The notes: generated by a model from the letters alone, not told the origin. A stretch of DNA of 64,000 nt from Eopsaltria australis (GCA_034509425.1 JAVTVJ010001818.1:1-64000); one strand, 5' to 3'; shown: positions 25,701-35,329, numbered from the stretch's first letter. Numbers and translations: made by a program.

Positions 25701-27683
25701 GAAATCAGTGTTTCCACCAGTCTTCATTGATTCAGGCATCTACTGGGCATATGGTTTTTTGGGAAGTCAGTAACTATGTAACAAAGTAGAATTTTCTAAG
25801 TTAGCTTTGAAAGCACCTTCTGATGTTCATTTAACATTAAAGAACGAGACATACTTTCTGTTTCTAGCTTCCTCCTCATTTTGTCTTGTGGTTGCACCGT
25901 ATGGTGTTGTGATGCTTCTTGGAGTGTAGAATGGTTTAGGATGTAAGGGACTTCTGGAATTCACGCAGTCCAGCCCCTTGCTAGCAGTAGTTTGCAGAGT
26001 TAGGTAAAATTGTTTAGGGCCTTGCCCCATCAAATGTTGTCCCCAATTCAACAGGGTTGCCTCCGGGCCCTGAAAGGAGGGTCTCACTGGTATCTCTAGC
26101 CCTCTTATTAGTACTTTAAGATGGCAGTTAGCCTCCAAAACAAATGCAATGCTCCGTCTGTCTTCCATGACATGTTCTAAGTGTCCAGCAACCTCAATGC
26201 CCATGTGCTGGATGTGCTCCAGTTTACCAGTGTTTTCCTTGTACTGAAGTGGGGCTCAACACAGGGACTGAACTAACAGCCCATTTTGTTAACTACTTTG
26301 TATTCCACTTGGCCAGTCCTTATCCCTCCAGTCTGACTGTAGGGATGCTCTGAGAGACCATGCTGTAGGCCTGGCTAAAGTCAAGGTTACTCACATCTGC
26401 TGCTCTGCCATGCTGTTTGAGAGACACTATTATTGTCAGCAGAAGTCAACTGGGTGGTTCAGCATGATTTACCTGTGATGTATCTCTGCTAGTTGTTCAA
26501 GATCACATCCTTGTTTTTCATGTGGCTTGAAATGACTTCCAGAAAACTTACTCCATAATAATCTTGAACACTGGAGTGAAGATTAAGATCCATTTTTGAT
26601 TCGGTTAATTTTTTTTCTTTTTTGAGGGGGTGTCCATCAAATAACAGACACTTTAGGAACAATGTTTTTTATCAGAGCACTGTAGCTGTGTAGTTGCTAA
26701 TCTGTATTTTGCACACAGCTATAATGTTACATATTTCATTATATGAGTAAGCTAAAAAGTAGTAATACCATCTGCTTTTTAGTGTGATCAAAGCTGAAGG
26801 TAATCTGTTGCGGTATTTTGCTGTTGCACTCAAATACTGCAGGAATAGAGGGCAGACTTCTTATTGGCATTCTTACAGAATGACAGCTTTGTGCTGGATT
26901 ATGTTAGGTCCAGTTTTGCATTGGTTTACAGTTTTTCTGAGAAATGAGAAATTTCAGACTACAGTAAACTGATGGTTGAAAGTTTCTTGGTTTCTTTTTT
27001 ATTAGTGCTTACTGCATATTCTAAAAAATATTAATTGTAATCTCACTGAAAAAGAAGTCAGTCCTACTAAAAAAACTGCAAATGGTTTCAAATGTGTATA
27101 TGATCAGTCTTCTTGTGAGTCTAGCTATGTTTTTAATTCAGCTACAGTTTAGGTTATCTGGCAATGTGTTTCATGTATTCATGTGGTTATATGAAAATAC
27201 ATAATTTTTAAAAGTGTGGACATACTGCGGTTTATTGATTGCATTTTGTGATGGGGTAAGGGGCAGTACCTGAATTTATTTTGTATGTTTTCTTCAAATT
27301 TAATATCTTCTGTCTTTTTGAAGTTTCATTTCATCAGAAAGCCTTATATTTAGTAATTAGTCCTAAACTTATTGTACTTAAAGATTGTTTATTTTAATGT
27401 TAATTAATTTGATGGTTTTATTTTCAATTATACCACTTTGGTAAAAGCAGTTAACTGGACTAGCCATGCTAAGCCTGAATAGATTTTATTCTGAACTTCC
27501 TTCACCTAACTGAAAGTGTGTTTTTATTATTTTTTATAGTGGTGGAATGTAACTACTGGAGAATCCTTACAAACCTTCTACACAAATGGAACAAATCTCA
27601 AATCAATACATGTGTCTCCCAATTTCAAAGTATATGTGACTGTTGATAATCTTGGCATTCTTTATGTGTTACAGAAGTTCTGA
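1642..27683 (+). CDS. APAF1: APAF1, apoptotic protease-activating factor 1 (complete, 26 coding exons)
   Basis: APAF1 is the cytosolic sensor that binds cytochrome c and (d)ATP, assembles into the heptameric apoptosome and recruits caspase-9 through its CARD. Coding exons: 1642-1779, 2057-2246, 2856-3053, 4079-4259, 7214-7326, 7844-7975, 8113-8351, 8894-9061, 9860-9991, 11203-11316, 11887-12065, 13446-13572, 15485-15610, 16212-16343, 17002-17127, 18188-18349, 18623-18751, 19464-19589, 20413-20532, 21165-21290, 21644-21769, 23202-23321, 23657-23782, 24514-24639, 25077-25223, 27540-27683. All borders are GT-AG and all phases join. The total is 3,747 nt, giving 1,248 residues plus stop, the length I recall for the long human form. 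Visible parts: CARD about 1-91; P-loop GMAGCGKT 154-161 (Lys160); Walker B LLVLDD ending at Asp242-Asp243; winged-helix motif YYLHD with His437; helical domain about 450-600; WD40 repeats about 606-1248. The start has a strong context (A at -3, G at +4). I see no frameshift or premature stop. Confidence 0.97.
2057..2246 (+). CDS. APAF1: APAF1 exon 3: second half of CARD and linker (residues 47-109)
   Basis: Encodes [28 protein letters not shown] and the linker ending GMTSY. The donor (CTACG|GTCAGT) splits the codon of Val110. The linker corresponds to the 11-residue insert of long human APAF1. The internal donor that deletes it in human is not visible here (see findings). Confidence 0.96.
2856..3053 (+). 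CDS. APAF1: APAF1 exon 4: NB-ARC with P-loop (residues 110-175)
   Basis: Encodes the conserved [15 protein letters not shown] entry to the nucleotide-binding domain and the Walker A motif GMAGCGKT, with Lys160 as the phosphate-binding lysine. From memory, human has Ser at the last motif position; Thr is equally normal for P-loops. The donor GAAG|GTACTT splits the next codon. Confidence 0.96.
4079..4259 (+). CDS. APAF1: APAF1 exon 5: NB-ARC, middle (residues 176-235)
   Basis: Reads [15 protein letters not shown] and later [16 protein letters not shown]. It is one residue shorter than the human sequence I recall, near SQRPLNIEE. That explains why downstream key residues are numbered one lower here (for example Asp242-Asp243). 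The donor is CCCAG|GTGATG. Confidence 0.95.
4260..7213 (+). other. APAF1: APAF1 intron 5
   Basis: A roughly 3-kb intron of ordinary AT-rich sequence with a CR1 LINE fragment at 6637-7078, close to the downstream acceptor. I see no other structure in it. Confidence 0.85.
6637..7078 (-). mobile_element. CR1 LINE, 3'-end fragment (antisense to APAF1)
   Basis: On the - strand this reads as a typical avian CR1 tail. The 3' end, next to 6637, is the CR1 terminal motif (AATCACAGAATCACCAAGG on the + strand). The interior includes the CR1 segment seen on + as CCAGCTCCCTCAGCTGCTCC. It is 5'-truncated near 7078, as CR1 copies usually are. It sits about 135 bp upstream of APAF1 exon 6. Confidence 0.85.
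7214..7326 (+). CDS. APAF1: APAF1 exon 6: Walker B and sensor region (residues 236-273)
   Basis: Encodes [17 protein letters not shown], with the Walker B acidic pair Asp242-Asp243, then [14 protein letters not shown], the sensor-I-type arginine segment. The acceptor is TGCACTAG; the donor is GCTG|GTAAGG. Confidence 0.96.
7844..7975 (+). CDS. APAF1: APAF1 exon 7: end of NBD and start of helical domain 1 (residues 274-317)
   Basis: Encodes [20 protein letters not shown] followed by the LFVNMK segment and the conserved [13 protein letters not shown]. Acceptor TTTCTAG, donor AAAG|GTATTC. Confidence 0.95.
8113..8351 (+). CDS. APAF1: APAF1 exon 8: helical domain 1 and winged helix start (residues 318-397)
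   Basis: Encodes [17 protein letters not shown], where GSPL is the GLPL-type motif of NB-ARC ATPases, then [20 protein letters not shown] and DVKVPTK. This is the largest coding exon (239 nt) and ends in phase 0 at AAG|GTAATA. Confidence 0.96.
8894..9061 (+). CDS. APAF1: APAF1 exon 9: winged-helix domain (residues 398-453)
   Basis: Encodes [20 protein letters not shown] and [15 protein letters not shown]. His437 in the LHD motif corresponds to the histidine (438 in human, from memory) that contacts the ADP beta-phosphate in autoinhibited APAF1. Phase 0 at both ends. Confidence 0.96.
9860..9991 (+). CDS. APAF1: APAF1 exon 10: helical domain 2, first part (residues 454-497)
   Basis: Encodes [15 protein letters not shown] and [14 protein letters not shown]. 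The donor CAG|GTTGGT departs from the GTRAGT consensus at +3 to +5, but the exon and the following one join in phase 0 and match the family. Confidence 0.94.
11203..11316 (+). CDS. APAF1: APAF1 exon 11: helical domain 2 (residues 498-535)
   Basis: Encodes [20 protein letters not shown] and [18 protein letters not shown]. Acceptor TTTCTTTTAG, donor AAG|GTATGA, phase 0 at both ends. Confidence 0.95.
11887..12065 (+). CDS. APAF1: APAF1 exon 12: end of helical domain 2 (residues 536-594)
   Basis: Encodes [32 protein letters not shown] and YLEW. The donor (GAT|GTAAGT, exon ending in AT) splits the isoleucine codon 595, which is completed by the next exon. Confidence 0.95.
12066..13445 (+). other. 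APAF1: APAF1 intron 12
   Basis: About 1.4 kb of AT-rich sequence. I see no gene, RNA or clear repeat in it. Confidence 0.8.
13446..13572 (+). CDS. APAF1: APAF1 exon 13: hinge and first WD40 repeat (residues 595-637)
   Basis: Encodes [17 protein letters not shown] and [12 protein letters not shown], the first blade of the cytochrome-c-binding propellers. It ends in phase 0 at CAG|GTAAGA, just before the strand-d tryptophan/phenylalanine position, like the WD exons that follow. Confidence 0.95.
13573..15484 (+). other. APAF1: APAF1 intron 13
   Basis: A 1.9-kb intron. It contains an open frame at 14026-14313 with a good internal donor at 14251 and a perfect 14-bp hairpin at 15114-15144 (both under findings). 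The rest is ordinary AT-rich sequence. Confidence 0.75.
15114..15144. repeat. Perfect 14-bp inverted repeat, 3-nt loop
   Basis: Arms at 15114-15127 (TTTATATGTATGGG) and 15131-15144 (CCCATACATATAAA) are exactly complementary around TAT. The stem is short and AT-rich; no function is implied. Confidence 0.9.
15485..15610 (+). CDS. APAF1: APAF1 exon 14: WD40 repeat (residues 638-679)
   Basis: 126 nt, phase 0/0. Starts [13 protein letters not shown] and ends with the WD strand c-d signature [10 protein letters not shown]. Donor AAG|GTAAGG. Confidence 0.95.
16212..16343 (+). CDS. APAF1: APAF1 exon 15: WD40 repeat (residues 680-723)
   Basis: 132 nt, phase 0/0. Starts [13 protein letters not shown] and contains [10 protein letters not shown] and [12 protein letters not shown]. 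Donor AAA|GTAAGT. Confidence 0.95.
17002..17127 (+). CDS. APAF1: APAF1 exon 16: WD40 repeat (residues 724-765)
   Basis: 126 nt, phase 0/0. Starts [13 protein letters not shown], then [13 protein letters not shown] and [10 protein letters not shown]. This is the most canonical GH...WD-type blade of the set. Confidence 0.96.
18188..18349 (+). CDS. APAF1: APAF1 exon 17: WD40 repeat with insertion (residues 766-819)
   Basis: 162 nt, phase 0/0. Starts [13 protein letters not shown]. It carries an acidic insertion ([11 protein letters not shown]) before [11 protein letters not shown], as in vertebrate APAF1. Donor TTG|GTAAGT. Confidence 0.95.
18623..18751 (+). CDS. APAF1: APAF1 exon 18: WD40 repeat, alternatively spliced in human (residues 820-862)
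   Basis: 129 nt, 43 codons, phase 0/0. Starts [10 protein letters not shown], then [15 protein letters not shown]. It corresponds to the 43-residue WD repeat present in long but absent from short human APAF1 (human 824-866, from memory). Skipping it would preserve the frame. Confidence 0.95.
19464..19589 (+). CDS. APAF1: APAF1 exon 19: WD40 repeat (residues 863-904)
   Basis: 126 nt, phase 0/0. Starts [16 protein letters not shown], then [12 protein letters not shown] and SSDDQTIR. Donor CGT|GTAAGA. Confidence 0.96.
20413..20532 (+). CDS. APAF1: APAF1 exon 20: propeller strand segment (residues 905-944)
   Basis: 120 nt, phase 0/0. Starts [20 protein letters not shown] and ends NQKHLQ. This is the degenerate blade between the two propellers. 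Donor CAA|GTAAGA. Confidence 0.94.
21165..21290 (+). CDS. APAF1: APAF1 exon 21: WD40 repeat (residues 945-986)
   Basis: 126 nt, phase 0/0. Starts LINGNTDNI, then [17 protein letters not shown]. It differs more from the human sequence I recall than the neighbouring blades, particularly across residues 949-957. Donor AAG|GTATTA. Confidence 0.93.
21644..21769 (+). CDS. APAF1: APAF1 exon 22: WD40 repeat (residues 987-1028)
   Basis: 126 nt, phase 0/0. Starts [15 protein letters not shown], then [19 protein letters not shown]. The donor CAG|GTTTGG is weak; read through, it would itself encode Val-Trp (see findings). Confidence 0.94.
21770..23201 (+). other. APAF1: APAF1 intron 22
   Basis: A 1.4-kb intron. 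Its middle (about 22200-22620) is markedly richer in G+C and CpG than its surroundings and carries a CTCF-like motif near 22519. Frames on both strands there are explained by the low stop density of GC-rich DNA. Confidence 0.75.
22519..22534 (+). promoter_or_regulatory. Candidate CTCF-type motif
   Basis: TCCCTCTGGTGGGCAG resembles the CTCF core (CCCTCTRGTGG-type), with one extra G before GCAG. It lies in the GC-rich patch of intron 22. This is a single motif match by eye; occupancy is unknown. Confidence 0.25.
23202..23321 (+). CDS. APAF1: APAF1 exon 23: WD40 repeat (residues 1029-1068)
   Basis: 120 nt, phase 0/0. Starts [20 protein letters not shown], then [11 protein letters not shown]. 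Donor AAG|GTGAGT, a full consensus site. Confidence 0.96.
23657..23782 (+). CDS. APAF1: APAF1 exon 24: WD40 repeat (residues 1069-1110)
   Basis: 126 nt, phase 0/0. Starts [18 protein letters not shown], then [17 protein letters not shown]. The donor AAG|GTTGGT is non-consensus downstream of GT, like that of exon 10. Confidence 0.95.
24514..24639 (+). CDS. APAF1: APAF1 exon 25: WD40 repeat (residues 1111-1152)
   Basis: 126 nt, phase 0/0. Starts [20 protein letters not shown], then [18 protein letters not shown]. Donor AGG|GTACTG. Confidence 0.95.
25077..25223 (+). CDS. APAF1: APAF1 exon 26: WD40 repeat (residues 1153-1201)
   Basis: 147 nt, phase 0/0. Starts [15 protein letters not shown], then [20 protein letters not shown]. 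Donor AAG|GTAAGC. Confidence 0.96.
25224..27539 (+). other. APAF1: APAF1 intron 26 (last intron)
   Basis: A 2.3-kb intron with an old CR1 fragment at 25924-26566 and otherwise plain AT-rich sequence. Confidence 0.8.
25924..26566 (-). mobile_element. CR1 LINE fragment, diverged (antisense to APAF1)
   Basis: The + strand begins with the inverted CR1 tail (TAGAATGGTTTAGGATG, then GGGACTTCTGGAA and CAGTCCAGCCCC). It continues into inverted CR1 coding sequence recognisable at GGCCTGGCTAAAGTCAAGG and GAAATGACTTCCAG. Divergence is high, so the copy is old. Limits are approximate. Confidence 0.75.
27540..27683 (+). CDS. APAF1: APAF1 exon 27: last blade and stop (residues 1202-1248)
   Basis: Starts [20 protein letters not shown] and ends [11 protein letters not shown] followed by TGA at 27681-27683. 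The acceptor is TTTTTATAG. The C-terminus closes the second propeller. Confidence 0.96.
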   Translation, partial: WWNVTTGESLQTFYTNGTNLKSIHVSPNFKVYVTVDNLGILYVLQKF

Positions 27684-29165
27684 TTAATGGGCTGAACACT
27701 GCAAAGATAACTAATTTTTTAAGATGGAAAGAAAATTCTGCTTTATCTGACAGTCATTAAGCTGTGAATTATATTTAATTGTTGCATTCATGATGTTTTC
27801 ATGTATATTTATGTACTTTTATGCATGTTTTTTCAAATGAACTGGCATTTAATCTTATTTTTAATAAGCATTATTATAATCCTTAAATCTTGATTTGCAT
27901 CTTAAGTATGTTGCTTCCAATTTTGTAAGGAAATTCTATTAAGATTTATTCAAATTATTTGAAATTAGTATTAATAGCAGTGCAGAAAGAATAAGAGTAT
28001 AATACTTTGAAATTATATTTTATGCTAAGGCTGATGGCTAAATGCTCTCTAGCCATGAACACAACTGTGTAAGATGCAAAAAAAAATGTTTGTTTTGGTG
28101 TGATACAAGATTTTTATTTAATATGGAATGGAAAGAAGCAGGGGCATTCTTCATTTGAAACATGAAACCAGCCATGTTGGTGCTTGATATTCAAACCAAA
28201 CTTGAGTAGATGTTGAGTTTACAGCAGCTGTGCCTCCCATTATGAACCTTCCTGCTTCAAACCTGTGGGGATAAAGTGCATTGTAACATGTACGAGCTGT
28301 TCCCATTAAGGGGAACATCCTGAGTCTTCTTTTCTCATGGCAAAATCTGAAATTCAATATTGAAATTGAAGTGGAAGAGACTGTGCCACATTTCCAGTCC
28401 AAGGATGAGTATAGCTAACCAGCTAAAATGAGAATGGAAATGGCTAAAAAAATGTGTATTGAAAATTATAAGAAGATGTGAATTTTAGGGGATTTTTTTT
28501 TAAAATAACATCCTGTTTGTACTATGGAGACACTTTACTGTTGTCAGCTTTGTTTACATGGGATTCTATGCCCAGTTGATCTCTTGCCTGGTAATATGTG
28601 ATTTTATGTTTTTTAAATTTTTTTTTGGTAATTTTTACAGTCTATTTATAGATTCAATATAGGGTAGAAATATCAATGTTTTGTACTAATTGTACTTGAC
28701 AAATGTTTTCTGAATAATTGGGTAGTAATGTTTTATTTGGTACCTAGTAAGCCTTTTTCTATTCAATTGCCTCTCAACTGCTATGAGCAACTGCACAAGC
28801 ATTAATATGATTTTCATATTTTTGTAGCTGGCAGTAGAATGCTGTCTAACTCTTTGATTGTAAAAAGTACTGTAGCAAGTATTTCAACTGGTACTGAATA
28901 ATGAAATTTTTACTTTTAGTATTTTTTGCATGCATTTCATAAAATTTAATAGGCATTTTTAGTATTTCCCTGTTTTTGACAATCACCAGTTTTTTCTCAT
29001 TTCCAGGCTGAAATTCTACTCTTTCTAAGGTGCTGTTGGATACGGGTCAGTATAATCAAAGTACTGCTGGCAGAAATGTAAAGAGAAGAAATTCAATAGA
29101 AAAGACCACAATGTTTTGTATTCCAAGTATGTACAGTGCTTAATAAAGATGATCCAGGCAATATT
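27684..29165 (+). other. APAF1: APAF1 3' untranslated region (estimated)
   Basis: AT-rich sequence after the stop. The first canonical AATAAA I find downstream is at 29142-29147, so a 3' UTR of about 1.5 kb is the simplest model. Longer forms are possible. Confidence 0.55.
29142..29147 (+). terminator. Candidate APAF1 polyadenylation signal AATAAA
   Basis: AATAAA in CTTAATAAAGATG, the first canonical hexamer on this strand after the stop codon at 27683. Confidence 0.5.
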
Positions 29166-32100
29166 GGCCAAAGTTGTAAATGAATTTGAATTCCTGAGTG
29201 AGTTTTTTTATACCTGGGATGGAGGGGGAATGCTGCATCTTTTCTTGTGGTTTTGTTTTCACTCTAATCATAATGCTGCTTTACAAACTGCATCAAAAGT
29301 GCTTTGACAGGTGGACAACAGCACTAAATATGGATGTGGAGGAAAACTGAAACAGAGGGAAACCAGTCTTGGAACATGTCCTGCAATATTCAGGACAGAG
29401 TTGCCTCTAGTGTCCAGTTTACAGTTTATAGAGAGCCCATCAGTACCCCCTGAGCAGCTGAAGATCCAAGGAGCAGTAAGCTTTTCTTAGCCAGTATCCC
29501 TCTATCCCAGAGACTCCGCTGTCCTTACTGCTTAGGACCCTGTCAGGCTGAGCTTAGAGACCCAACCAGGTTAAAATGTACAGGAGAAATATTTCCCATG
29601 AGAAACCAGGGCAGAAAGTTCCCTTCTCTGAGAACACTAATGAAATTCTGATGATAAGAAAAAAATCTGATCACAGTTTAATGCAGAAAGCAAATGGTGC
29701 ATGAGCAGGGTTCAGAGACAATTGCAATTTTGAACTGAGTAGGAAGCAGAAATAACACAGAAACGTGAAGAAAGGTGAGATAAATACTACATTCTTGGAT
29801 GTTCTGGAAGAATGACAGCACAGCAGCATTGAACGTGTTGCTGGAACTGAGGAAGCTGTTCTTCACGGAAGGTGATGGGATGGTTGCATTCACATACGCA
29901 GAAGTATGGAGTTGGCTGTAAGTATTTGAAACAGAGGTGGAGGAAGAGAAATAGTGATGAAAATGTCTGAAGAGCCAAAGGATCTGATTTGCAGGAAAAG
30001 TATGAAAAATTTCAAGTGAAAAATTATTAAAAGGGGAGCCAGGAAAGCAACTTCTTCAATTTAAATTATTTAAGAAGACAGTTTACTATAATAAAAAAAT
30101 AAGTTGCTGTATCATCAAATTTGGCTGTTCTCTTTGATGTTACGTGTATTATAAAGGAAATAGAACTTGGCTAAAAGCAATTTCTATGTAGATTGGACAT
30201 TAGTGCTTCCATTATATTTTTTAATGTCAGATCAAAATGAATCAGTCTACATTCAAATTTAACTAATGAGCATTTCCAATTTTATCTAGTTCTTTAACTG
30301 AAATTATAATATGCTTTTGTGTAAACAATTTTTAGGCATACTTCCTATTAACCATGCCTATCAGTTTCTGTAGAAGTTTTGAGTCTTTTCATTTTGTCAT
30401 TTAGACCTTGTAGCTCCTTCACATACCTCTCTTTTCTCCTTCTTTGGGAATCCTACTCACATGTGATACAGCTGCTCAGGAGGGTGCTTTGTATTGCATT
30501 GGAGTGTACCATTCCTCCAACTACAGTCTTCTCCTTCCCTCTCTCTAAATCTCACGCAGTTGTTTGAAATAGAACTGTGCATTGAGTGCGTGAGGATTTT
30601 CCATATAGATCTCTTGTAGTGCTGGAATGTGGGAGTAAAACTGGAACTGGTAACTTGTTGCCCATAGAGGAATAGCCCCACCCCCAAAATTATTTTGCCT
30701 CCTTTTGAAAATTATGCAGTTAAACTCCGTATTACAGAATGCTGTGCAAATTGCTGTTTTGAGGGGGTTTTTACAATTTTTAAATTCAGTGAAGTCTCTG
30801 TATGGGGCCCAGTTTCCCTGGTTTTATCTAGCCACAAGAGAGTCTGTGTCCTTATCACTGCTCGCCTGAGGTGTTTTGCAGAAGCTGATGCCTTTGCAGG
30901 TTTACAGGGAAAGCTAGGCTAAGACTCTGACTCGGGTGGTTTCTTCTGCTTTCCTGGAACAGAACATTGCAGGGACATGCTTGCCCTCATCTTTAAGAAG
31001 CCAGTAAATCCAGAACACCAGCAGATCGCAGAGAATTCAGGTATGTTTTGCAGTTGCTAGTAGAACATAGCCCCCTTTTGAACTATTTGGTTGCCCTTTC
31101 TCTTTCATAGCAAGGACTCCATGGCAATGTCCAGGAGTGGAAAAGTCAGCCTTGGGGCTGTATTTGCCTCTGATAGGGCACCTGAACCCTTAGATGTATT
31201 TGTCCACTTAGTGTTTTCCTCCTCTTTGTGTCTACTATGAATGCACACATTTATTAGGACTCATAGATAGTGATGATGCCCAAGAGCTCTGAGTACTTGG
31301 GACACCTTATTTCTGTCACGATTCCAAGAAAAGCAGAAACCAAATGACCTGTTTAGAGAACAGGGAGGGTGCCAGATACCCTGAACGCTTCCAATATGAT
31401 ATTTTTTTTTTTTTTCTGTGCTCAATTTCACTTTGTTCTTTCAAGCTAGGAACGGGGTACAGTTGCTGGCTCTGCCAATAAGATGTTAAGCTGAGACCAG
31501 GCTTGTTTATGGCTGGAACTCTGCAGTAGATTGATTGTGTTTTTCAGCGCTTCCAAAGCTGTTATGGGGTGTGCTGCTATATGTGTCTATGTTGGTGTGG
31601 GCTTTTTTTTTGGGAGGTGGGGACCAGTAGGTTTGGAGCATGGATGCTGGCTTTTCTTGGACTTTAAGAGGCTTTTCTTTGATTGATTCACTGCCTAGGA
31701 GGGTTTTTTAATGAGAAACCTTGAAACTAGAGTGAATAGAGGCCTAGGCCAAGACTGTTAGGATGCGTCCTAAGAGAATATAAAAGAGTAAGATTTTCAG
31801 TCTGCATGTGTCATTGACAACTTCATCACTTCCTATATCATCTCCTACAGTTACACTTGAGGGATATAGCACAACTGGGTGATAATTGAACTAGAGCTAT
31901 TTAAGTTGGCTGTGTGTGTTTGTTCAGGGGGATGAGAAAGCCGAAGTATCTTGTAAGTGTTTCAAGAGGCAGTTTCTCTCTTGGGGCCTGACTGTTTACA
32001 GAACAAATTAGCTTCCTGTGCTTGTTTCCATTTAACAAACCATATGTTGTACATAGGAGAAGGGCTCTGAGAATGGTTAGATTCATGTCCTTCAGGCTAG

Positions 32101-35100
32101 AGAGGATTCTTGTTCTATACTCAAGAGGCATCCTCTGAGTACTACTTAGGATGCCACAATTAGATTCCATGTGTTTTTAATTTCTTACAGTGTTAGCTTC
32201 CTTCAATTGATTTCTGTCTCTGATTTATTTTTAGCTTTGTTCAGTTTCTCTAATAATGTACAAACTCAGATGAGTTTTGAAAATAATGATGTTTAAAATG
32301 ACTCAAAATGAGACAAAGACAAATTTACTAATTCAAACTCTTCAAAAGTAAACATGATGCTTCTTAGGTAAAGCATGTGTTATTTCTAATGCATCAATGC
32401 ACACAAAATATGCTTGATATTTAAAATACCTTTGATGTTACTTTTCTAAAGTATTAGACTCTTCTAATTCTTCTCTGTAGTTGTATAGAAAAATATAATT
32501 TCTACAGCACTTTTCTATAGTACTTTCTAGCACATGATAGCAGCGTTTTCTTTTAGTTCTAAAAATCATATTATTTGCCTGCAATATCCTCCAAAGATGA
32601 TAGTAACTGTTCATATTCCTTTTCCTCATTAGAGTCAGTATTTGGGTTGATAAGACTTTGTAGCCTGCTGGTTCCAACTCTTCAGTGCTAAGAAATCTTA
32701 GTCTTGACACATTTTGAGAGCAAGTTTTCCTGTCCCAGAGTAACAATGACAACATTTCTTTTTGTGCTTCCCAGTTATAACCACTTAGATTCATCCTTTA
32801 ATTTAGCACTATGATCAGTATTGGCTGTTGTTTATAAGCCCCTTGGCAGAAGTAGTGTAGGGAAAAAAAGATTAAGGAAACATTGAAAAATACACTTTTG
32901 CTTTAATAGCCCTGAAATAATACCTGAGAGGAACAGCATATTTTTAATTTGAGGCTTTGAAATGCTCAGAGTTTTGTCTTTTTTAGTAGAGAATAGACGA
33001 ATGAACAGACATAGGCATAGGCCAGTGGAAATCTGTCTCTAAATGCAGATCAAACATTTTGATCTAAAGAATCCAACCTCAAGACAATAATCATGTCTTG
33101 ATGGTTGAACACTCACCTTCTACACAGTAAGGTAAGACAGACTTACAGAAGCTGGTAGCTCCTAATTTTTTCTGTGTATTTTCACAACTTCTTAAAAGGT
33201 GCTGGGGAGTTTATTTATATTCAGTACAGGACAGCAATTTTATGTTTTATATTGCCAGCTGAGATATTGGACAAAATTTGTGGTCTTACAAACATATGAC
33301 TTAAATTTCAGAGCTAGGAAATAGGAGGAAGAACAGTTTCAAAGAGTTTGAACAGATGAAGTGCTGCCTAAATTCTACCTCTATTTGAATATATGTTTAA
33401 CAATAGCATGAAAAAGGTGACCTGAATGTGTGTGAGTTTTCAAAATATTTAAAGAGATGTTTTAATGTCTTGTGGATGTTGCACTCTCAGTTTATCACAA
33501 CCAAAGAACTGTAGCTTTTCCACTTCAAAAATTATAGAGCAGCTACTACTTTTAAAAAAAAATTATTTTACAGTATCGAGGATTCAGCTATTAAATTGCT
33601 ATTTTGACTCAGCAGCTGATTTTTTACAGTCTGGAGCACTAGGTTTGAGGAAGAGCTTATGGGTACACATTAATTTAAAGGAATGGTTGAGGGGCCAAGC
33701 TGCACTTGTAGAAGAACTGTTTTTCACTAAGAGATTGTATCAGTGAATACCTGCCAGAGATAGGTAAAGTTCAACTGAAATTCATGCGACCTGCATTTTT
33801 CTTCATAGCATATCTTAATCATTTAAATTTGGTTGAAAATCTATTAAACACAGTAGATGGCTATAACCTATAAGTCTACCGGTTTGACTGCTTTATCTCC
33901 TTTTCCCAGAAATATCTTTGTTCAAAGGATCAAACTTCTGGTGGCTAAAGTAAAAGAAGTCTATTCCTTGAATTATGATCTACTTTCCCTCTTAAGCTTC
34001 TCTTAGCTGTGAGCTCTTTCGATATTGAAGTCTCCCAAGTTCCTGTACTACTCCTTACGTCTCATTTTTAGTCCTTAATTACTTATGTCAACCTTCCTTC
34101 AAATGAGGGGTTCCATTGTTCAGGGTTCTAGCATGAGTAGTGTTAGGGAAAGACTTGCTGCAGCAAAGTTGGACTTCACTGTCCTTTTTTTTTTTTATCA
34201 CACAGTGACTCCGTGGAATGGAACATTTTCTTAGTTTGTGTTCTGGATCTCTCTGGTTTCTACAGCATGTAATAGCAAAAAAAGAGTGATTTTTAACAAG
34301 CTGTTACATTTACGTGTTATGCATCATATAGCTGGCTTTTTGCTAAAATACAAATTTAGGAAACTAAGATCATGTTCTCTGAAAATTATAATCCTTTCAA
34401 TATTTATTTTTATTTTGCATACAAATTACATCTCCTCCTTTTTTAGAAATAAAACCACAGTCCTTCCAGCTCCTGAAGCTTGTCCCTCCATTTTGCTTTA
34501 CTTATTTTGCTCTTTTTTTGAGTTCTATGATGGGTTAGAAGTTACTTTAGGATTGTTATGTATCTGCCAATGTGCTTCGTTTCTCATTTGGAAAATGAGA
34601 ATTTGATCACAATTTATACTTTGAGCAGGTAGCAGCAAATACAAGCAGTTTGGATGTCTAAATTGGAATTAATACCTATGACAGGAAGCAAGGGGCTCGG
34701 AACTTGAGTGTCTTCTGTTTCAAATGTGTTGTGCACAACATTTGAATTCTAAAAGAATGTTTTTTCTATTGAAAATTAGATTTTTTTTGTTATTTCTAAA
34801 TTGACTGTACACAGCTGCTGAGATTCCACGAAGGAAAAAAAGGAATGTTCATGAACACAGTAAGAACTGAGAACAGCTGAATTAGGTATTGTAACCCAAG
34901 GACTTAGTCCAAGGGGAGGACTGCAAAAATTCTTTCCCACAGGAACTGAAGACAAGATTTGAGCAACCACTGTCAGAGATGAGTAGCATAGATGCACTCC
35001 AGCAGCAGTGGCACATTCAAGGTGTAACTGTGGTGGTGGTGTTTTTGTGGTGACTGGCAGAAGCAGCACTTTTTTTAGCAGTTAAGCACTTTTTGCTTAC

Positions 35101-35329
35101 CATTTGAAATACAAGATTTGCTCTTGCAGATTCGTGGACTTTGCTTTTTCATTCTGTAAGCTGATTTTAGAGGCTGTGTTGAACAGGATGTTCAAATAAT
35201 TCTGGCATTCCTTAAGGACTGAGTAGAGTTTGAAAACTGGGTACCTTAATCAATCCTTCCCTTTCAGAGTTGTTTTTTTCCCTGTGATGCCTTTTTCTGG
35301 TCTTAGGAAATAAAGGCTCAGACACAGTG
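29166..35329. other. Intergenic, no gene recognised
   Basis: Between the APAF1 3' end and the first LTR-like element. Open frames here are short, lack family signatures and have no splice-consistent neighbours. A 24-bp near-palindrome is at 34731-34754 (CAAATGTGTTGTG, then CACAACATTTG). Otherwise I see nothing. Confidence 0.7.

Noticed and set aside
34731..34754. Near-palindrome CAAATGTGTTGTG / CACAACATTTG
   Set aside because: Short, with a 2-nt bulge, in plain intergenic DNA; expected by chance in a window this long.
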